The notes beneath the pieces are model-generated. The model was given only the letters and a program-made list of their open reading frames with translations. It was not told the DNA's origin and did not search any database. A stretch of DNA of 64,000 nucleotides. It comes from Thiothrix sp. (GTDB lineage: Bacteria > Pseudomonadota > Gammaproteobacteria > Thiotrichales > Thiotrichaceae). Position 1 is the first letter of the stretch; the number at the start of each line of letters is the position of its first letter. The stretch is taken from positions 177,497-241,496 of the forward strand of contig NZ_JAQTLS010000004.1 of assembly GCF_028714775.1 (NCBI RefSeq), given 5' to 3'. Position numbers and translations under genes: made by a program. Shown piece after piece: positions 60,450-64,000 of the stretch.

Positions 60450-61454
60450 ATGCGTTACAACCTATACGTGAACCAATCGGCGGCAATATCACTTGGCGTC
60501 GAAAACATCACGCAAGCCCATATCCTTGACGTTCTTGTGAATGCCAGTGGATGGGCAAGCCCGTGCATCGTATGTGGTGAGGTGTACTACTGGACGGCAA
60601 GGCAGCGAATCTGCGAAGAACTCACGCTACTCGACCTTAAGCCGGACACGGTGTACAGACACATGCGCAGACTATCAGAGCTTGGCCTGATTGATTACTC
60701 GAAGAATGGCAAGCAAGACCTGACGCGCCCCACCGAAAAGACCAAGCTCCACTATGTCGGAAAAAAATCCGAGTTACACGGAGACACTATGTCGGAAAAA
60801 AATCCGAGCAAACTCGGAAAAAAATCCGAAAAGCACTCGGAAAAAAATCCGACATATCCTACTACTATTCATAATCCTACAATAATTGATAATACCAATA
60901 TCGCACCAACCACAAACGACGACCAAAACGGCAAGCAACAGCACGCCGAACAGCAGCCAACAAAACAGCCTGCTACGCAGCCTGCGCCTGCTCTAGTTGG
61001 TGAGTTGTTCCCATGTGAAGATTCACGCAAGCCAAAAAACGCACAGAATCACGCAGAAGGCGCTAAAACCAAAAAGGCAAGCAAGGGTAGCGCGTCACTT
61101 GTTTGGAGTGCGTACAGCGCATCCTACGCAGCCAGACACGGCATTGAGCCTATAGGCAATGCTAGAACTTTTGGAATGCTTGCAAACCTTGTTGAGCGAC
61201 TTGGTGAACAGAACGCAATTTCAGTTGCAGGATGGTTCCCAGCCCACAACAACCGCTGGTACGTGGAGAAAATGCACGGTGTCGGGGTGATGCTGGCAGA
61301 CTGCGAAAAGCTCTATGCCGAAATGATGACAGGGCGGATGGTCACGGCATCCAGCGCAATGCAGGCAGACCGCACAATGGGCAACTACTCGGCACTGCAA
61401 GAGGCGCTACGCCAGATCGACGCTGGTGATTCTGTCCGTTCGTCTGCAATGTAA
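60450..61454 (+). CDS. Replication initiator-like protein with internal iterons
   Basis: A 334-residue protein. The N-terminal domain (about 1-90) is a winged-helix (CEELTLLDLKPDTVYRHMRR then LSELGLIDYSKNG) like phage O-type or plasmid initiators. A disordered Lys/Glu/Gln-rich linker (about 95-205) follows and then a helical C-terminal domain (LVWSAYSASYAARHG). The DNA for the linker contains four copies of TCGGA7TCCGA. As in lambda O, the origin is probably inside the gene. Confidence 0.78.
   Translation: MRYNLYVNQSAAISLGVENITQAHILDVLVNASGWASPCIVCGEVYYWTARQRICEELTLLDLKPDTVYRHMRRLSELGLIDYSKNGKQDLTRPTEKTKLHYVGKKSELHGDTMSEKNPSKLGKKSEKHSEKNPTYPTTIHNPTIIDNTNIAPTTNDDQNGKQQHAEQQPTKQPATQPAPALVGELFPCEDSRKPKNAQNHAEGAKTKKASKGSASLVWSAYSASYAARHGIEPIGNARTFGMLANLVERLGEQNAISVAGWFPAHNNRWYVEKMHGVGVMLADCEKLYAEMMTGRMVTASSAMQADRTMGNYSALQEALRQIDAGDSVRSSAM
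60757..60852. repeat. Iterons / probable replication origin
   Basis: Four exact 16-bp copies of TCGG-A7-TCCGA at 60757, 60792, 60814 and 60837, each nearly self-complementary around an A-tract. Spacings are 35, 22 and 23 bp, close to two or three helical turns. Directly downstream (60853-60905) is an AT-rich stretch suited to strand opening. The array lies inside the initiator gene. Confidence 0.82.
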
Positions 61455-61468
61455 AAAAAAGATTTACA
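61450..61468 (+). promoter_or_regulatory. Element operator/promoter, site F
   Basis: Perfect TGTAAA-AAAAAGA-TTTACA overlapping the stop of the replication gene. TTTACA as -35 is followed after about 18 bases by CAGAAT. It should drive the PAPS-reductase-like gene. Confidence 0.78.
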
Positions 61469-61523
61469 AACATTTGTTAATTAGTCAGAATTAACTCATT
61501 GAAACAAAATATAGTAATAGAAA

Positions 61524-62303
61524 ATGAAAACAATGCATGTTGTACAGATTTCAGGTGGAAAAGATTCACAAGCGTGTGCAAAGCTTGTTCGTGAGCGCAA
61601 CCCTGATGCGCACATAGTCGGCATTTTCTGCGATACGCAGTATGAGCACCAGTGGACTTACGCGCATGTGGAGAGGGTGGCAGAACTTTATAACCTAGAG
61701 CTAGTTACTCTTAATGCTGGATCGGTTGAATCTGAAGTGACTAAGTGGGGTCGCTTTCCCGGAGGTGGTGCGCGTCACTGTACAGAATACCTTAAGATTA
61801 AGCCAGCTAAGGACTGGCTAATTGCCAAAGCCATTAAAACAGGAGGAAAAATAATAAACTACATCGGAGTTAGGGCTGATGAATCACCAGAACGCACGAA
61901 ACGTTACGGAGGATACGATGCATCTTTGATAATGCCGCACGAGTTCATGCCGAGTAAATACCCTAAGTACATGGGTGATAAACTTGGAATACGCTACTGC
62001 ACACCAATTGTTGAATGGAGTTCGGGAGACGTTTTCACTTACCTAGATGGGGAACATAACCCGCTGTACGACAATGGCTTTTCTCGTGTTGGTTGTTTCC
62101 CTTGTCTTGCTGGAGGGGACAAGGAAAAAGGACGTGCTTTCAACTTCGACAGCACTGGGCGCAAGCACTACGAGATAGCAAAGAAACTAGAAGCTATCAC
62201 AGTAGCAAGCGGAAACAAGCCGTTGTTCAACACGAAAATAGGCGCAAAAATTGAGTGCGGACTAGATAACAGCGGGGCAGGTTGTGCGTTTTGCTCTATC
62301 TAG
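61524..62303 (+). CDS. Phage PAPS reductase / PP-loop ATPase family protein
   Basis: A 259-residue protein with the PP-loop SGGKDSQACAKL at the N-terminus, then RHCTEYLKIKP, and cysteine pairs near the end (GCFPCLAGG, GAGCAFCSI). Phage-borne members of this family are widespread; possible roles are sulfur-based nucleotide or DNA modification rather than sulfate assimilation. There is no clear ribosome-binding site at ATG 61524. A TGTAAA-N7-TTTACA site precedes it and another follows. Confidence 0.85.
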   Translation: MKTMHVVQISGGKDSQACAKLVRERNPDAHIVGIFCDTQYEHQWTYAHVERVAELYNLELVTLNAGSVESEVTKWGRFPGGGARHCTEYLKIKPAKDWLIAKAIKTGGKIINYIGVRADESPERTKRYGGYDASLIMPHEFMPSKYPKYMGDKLGIRYCTPIVEWSSGDVFTYLDGEHNPLYDNGFSRVGCFPCLAGGDKEKGRAFNFDSTGRKHYEIAKKLEAITVASGNKPLFNTKIGAKIECGLDNSGAGCAFCSI

Positions 62304-62305
62304 TT

Positions 62306-62324
62306 TGTAAAAAAAAGATTTACA
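62306..62324 (+). promoter_or_regulatory. Element operator/promoter, site G
   Basis: Perfect TGTAAA-AAAAAGA-TTTACA, three bases past the preceding stop. A CAATGG block about 19 bases on may act as -10. The leader ends in CAGAACAAGGCAAAGAGG, shared exactly with the leader at site H. Confidence 0.75.
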
Positions 62325-62386
62325 AACGTTTGTTAAAAACGCACAATGGATTAATCAGAGCAGAACAAGGCAAAGAGGTATCGAAG

Positions 62387-62569
62387 ATGGATAGTTGCAG
62401 GCTAACGGAAATTGAGATTCAGCAAATGGCTAAAATGTCTCAAGAATACGGTTATTGCCATTCAAATGAATGGATGATTGAAGAGTTGATATACGCAAAA
62501 GGAATTGAAGGTGCATGGCTGGCACTAGAGGAAGAAAGAGACGCTATGTCAAACCCTGAAATTTTTTAG
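62387..62569 (+). CDS. Small hypothetical protein
   Basis: 60 residues, acidic and helical (EIEIQQMAKMSQEYGYCH). ATG 62387 is set by the AAAGAGGTATCGAAG leader. Function unknown. Confidence 0.65.
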   Translation: MDSCRLTEIEIQQMAKMSQEYGYCHSNEWMIEELIYAKGIEGAWLALEEERDAMSNPEIF

Positions 62570-62582
62570 GAGTTATTTTCAA

Positions 62583-63404
62583 ATGCCATCCACCAAAGAA
62601 AACAAAAAGCGCATTGCATCTGCTCTTACCATCACCGCCGAAGTGATGGGGCAGCAGATCACCACCGGGGCAATCATGGTTATTGCTGACGACCTTGGAG
62701 GATACAATGCAGAGATGATCGAAGCGGCATTAAAGCGCGTAAGGCTTGAGTGTAGGCAGCTCACACCGGCAAATATCCTTGAGCGCCTTGACGATGGTCG
62801 CATGACGCCAGAAGAGGCATGGAGTGCAATCCCGCGTACTGAATACGAAACTGTGATTTGGTCTGGTGAGATGCAGGCGGCGTGGGCAGTAGCAGCGCCA
62901 GTTTTGCAGAATGGCGACCGCATCGGCGCACGCATGGCTTTCTTGGAAAAGTACCGTGAAGAGGTGCGCAGGTCACGGGCAGAGTGCAGGCATCCCAAGT
63001 GGTCTGTGTCGCTTGGTGAAGATCGCCAGCACCGTGAGCAAGTGTTAAAAATTTCAGTTGAATCAGGCAGGCTGCCTCGTGATTACGCGCTTAAGCTGCT
63101 TCCTAGCTCGTCGTTCAAGGCAACGGCTGGCGGCATGAAGCTGTTATCTGCTGCATCTGCCGCCGCTGCATTGCCAGCGCCTGATAAGCCCAAGGAAAGC
63201 ACGCCTGAGCAGATCACGGAGCAGGTAGAGCGAATCATGCGCGAAGTGTTCGGAAGTCGACGGTACTCGCCACAACCAGCGGCGCACAACATCAAGCCGG
63301 GTGATTTGTCACCGTGCGGGAGAATGCGGTTTATTGGCGGCAATCCTGCTGATGGGTGCGCGTGGGTAAAGGCCGAACAAGCCGAAGTTGCACCTGCCGA
63401 GTAG
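62583..63404 (+). CDS. Phage replication-associated protein (lambda-P-like position)
   Basis: A 273-residue soluble protein. The N-terminal helical part (about 10-80, IMVIADDLGGYNAEMIEAALKR and CRQLTPANILERLDDGRM) looks like proteins found after phage O-type genes that load helicase, but no named family is certain. The C-terminus is Pro/Ala-rich and has a PCGRMRFIGG element. An AGGAG lies ten bases before the ATG. Confidence 0.7.
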   Translation: MPSTKENKKRIASALTITAEVMGQQITTGAIMVIADDLGGYNAEMIEAALKRVRLECRQLTPANILERLDDGRMTPEEAWSAIPRTEYETVIWSGEMQAAWAVAAPVLQNGDRIGARMAFLEKYREEVRRSRAECRHPKWSVSLGEDRQHREQVLKISVESGRLPRDYALKLLPSSSFKATAGGMKLLSAASAAAALPAPDKPKESTPEQITEQVERIMREVFGSRRYSPQPAAHNIKPGDLSPCGRMRFIGGNPADGCAWVKAEQAEVAPAE

Positions 63405-63435
63405 AACTAAACTTTACACTTTGGATAATAAACTT

Positions 63436-63696
63436 ATGCAAATCAGGGAATTAATCTGGAAATGGTTCCAGCTTTCAGCGCCTAAAGACAAAAAGGCGAC
63501 CATGCAGCAGCAGCAGCTTGTAGCAGATCAAGTTGGGCTGCACCTTAACACCGTTCGCCGGATGTTGTTGCAGGGCGACTGCCGTCTAAGCACGTTTGAA
63601 GCCTGCTTGAAATCAAGCGGGTTTGAAATGCGGGTTATCCGCACTTGTGATGGTGTTGATATTTTTGATATTTGCGATGATTGCCGCTCATCTTGA
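63436..63696 (+). CDS. Small HTH protein
   Basis: 86 residues. QQQLVADQVGLHLNTVRRMLLQGDCRLSTFEACLKSSGFE has the pattern of a Xre-like HTH. ATG 63436 is chosen since it begins the similar region; the upstream frame overlaps the previous gene. A GATAAT block 7 bases before the ATG hints at a near-leaderless transcript. Confidence 0.65.
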   Translation: MQIRELIWKWFQLSAPKDKKATMQQQQLVADQVGLHLNTVRRMLLQGDCRLSTFEACLKSSGFEMRVIRTCDGVDIFDICDDCRSS

Positions 63697-63697
63697 G

Positions 63698-63716
63698 TGT
63701 AAAAAAAAGATTTACA
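63698..63716 (+). promoter_or_regulatory. Element operator/promoter, site H
   Basis: Perfect TGTAAA-AAAAAGA-TTTACA. TTTACA as -35 is followed after 17 bases by CACAAT as -10. It drives the pentapeptide-repeat gene. Confidence 0.8.
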
Positions 63717-63778
63717 AAGTTTAGTTAATTTGTCACAATGACCGCATCAGAACAGAACAAGGCAAAGAGGTATCGAAG

Positions 63779-64000
63779 ATGAAAATTGAAATTAAACACC
63801 GTTTTACTCTTGCAGTAATTTTCAGCACTGAGGCGACTAGCGTAAAAGATGCAGTAGTTATTGCTGCCAATGAAGGGGCAGACCTGAGCCGGGCAGACCT
63901 GAGCGGGGCAGACCTGAGCGGGGCAGACCTGAGCGGGGCAGACCTGAGCGGGGCAGACCTGAGCGGGGCAGACCTGAGCGGGGCAGACCTGAGCGGGGCA
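63779..64000 (+). CDS. Pentapeptide-repeat protein (3' end outside the window)
   Basis: At least 74 residues from ATG 63779, preceded by the AAAGAGGTATCGAAG leader. A 34-residue head ([16 protein letters not shown] and on) is followed by one DLSRA and then DLSGA repeats that run past the edge. Pentapeptide repeats fold into a right-handed quadrilateral beta-helix; some members mimic DNA and protect gyrase. The central Leu and small residues at the other sites fit. Confidence 0.88.
   Translation, partial: MKIEIKHRFTLAVIFSTEATSVKDAVVIAANEGADLSRADLSGADLSGADLSGADLSGADLSGADLSGADLSGA
63881..64000 (+). repeat. Perfect 15-bp tandem repeats coding pentapeptides
   Basis: Eight units of GACCTGAGCGGGGCA, the first with one change (C for G), reach the window edge. 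DNA identity without synonymous drift points to recent expansion by slippage. Confidence 0.9.

Larger units (their letters stand above)
47272..64000. mobile_element. Integrated prophage-like element in ssrA (right end outside window)
   Basis: Starts at the ssrA 3' fragment and runs past the edge. It carries tyrosine integrase, probable excisionase, RuvC-like nuclease, FtsK-type translocase, ORF6N antirepressor with C4-type RNA, S24-fold repressor, Cro-like genes, replication genes with iterons and PAPS-reductase-like protein, all typical of temperate phage early regions. The shared operator TGTAAA-N7-TTTACA recurs only within it. No capsid, terminase, tail or lysis gene is seen, so it may be a prophage with structural genes to the right, a phage-plasmid-like element or a satellite. 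Confidence 0.88.

Noticed and set aside
63881..64000. CRISPR-like regular repeats
   Set aside because: The 15-bp units are directly adjacent with no spacers and translate as DLSGA pentapeptides.

Overview
The window looks like the chromosome of a filamentous sulfur-oxidising gammaproteobacterium close to Thiothrix (Thiotrichaceae). The taxonomic clue is a DsrS-type sulfur-oxidation protein linked, through two small conserved proteins of unknown function, to siroheme synthase CysG. The rest of the chromosomal part (dapE/yffB, a SulP transporter, H-NOX signalling, polysaccharide genes) fits such an organism. The assignment is inference from protein families, not from a database search.

Positions 1-9100 hold an AT-hook protein, dapE-yffB-(S24 protein)-cysG-(two unknowns)-dsrS on the minus strand, a VapBC toxin-antitoxin pair and a SulP transporter. 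Positions 9106-11933 encode a histidine kinase and a sigma-54-dependent response regulator. Positions 11939-27941 are a two-armed, divergent polysaccharide locus. One arm has a processive GT2 synthase, a GH2 lipoprotein, a nucleotidyltransferase, a DUF3131 protein and a complete partner-switch module (HATPase kinase, STAS antagonist, REC-PP2C phosphatase). The other arm has an Hpt protein, an H-NOX nitric-oxide sensor, a hybrid histidine kinase, a second DUF3131 protein, a predicted outer-membrane barrel and an OpgC-type acyltransferase. The likely logic is NO/H-NOX, then hybrid kinase, then Hpt, then REC-PP2C, then STAS/HATPase control of polysaccharide production. After dgt, positions 29108-36567 carry seven tightly overlapping genes (KAS III, NAD-dependent epimerase, metallohydrolase, adenylate-forming enzyme, ATP-grasp, GNAT, Rieske oxygenase) that look like an uncharacterised small-molecule biosynthetic operon.

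Positions 36568-46610 hold what I consider the best candidate for an undescribed system. Four paralogous secreted proteins of about 195-208 residues, three of them behind near-identical sigma-54 promoters, flank two periplasmic Ig-like proteins, a coiled-coil lipoprotein, a secretin and a sigma-54 activator. No assembly ATPase, inner-membrane platform, prepilin peptidase or usher is present.

From 47272 to the right edge the window is an integrated prophage-like element inserted in the 3' end of ssrA (tmRNA); its right end lies outside. It has an integrase, a probable excisionase, a RuvC-like nuclease, an FtsK-type translocase, a nuclease, an ORF6N antirepressor operon preceded by a C4-type antisense RNA, an HsdR-N/TM2 cargo pair, a repressor that has lost the S24 catalytic dyad, a row of Cro-like genes (one with a nonsense codon), a replication gene with internal iterons, and an element-wide promoter/operator, TGTAAA-N7-TTTACA, that recurs at least eight times on both strands. 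No capsid, tail or lysis genes are seen within the window.
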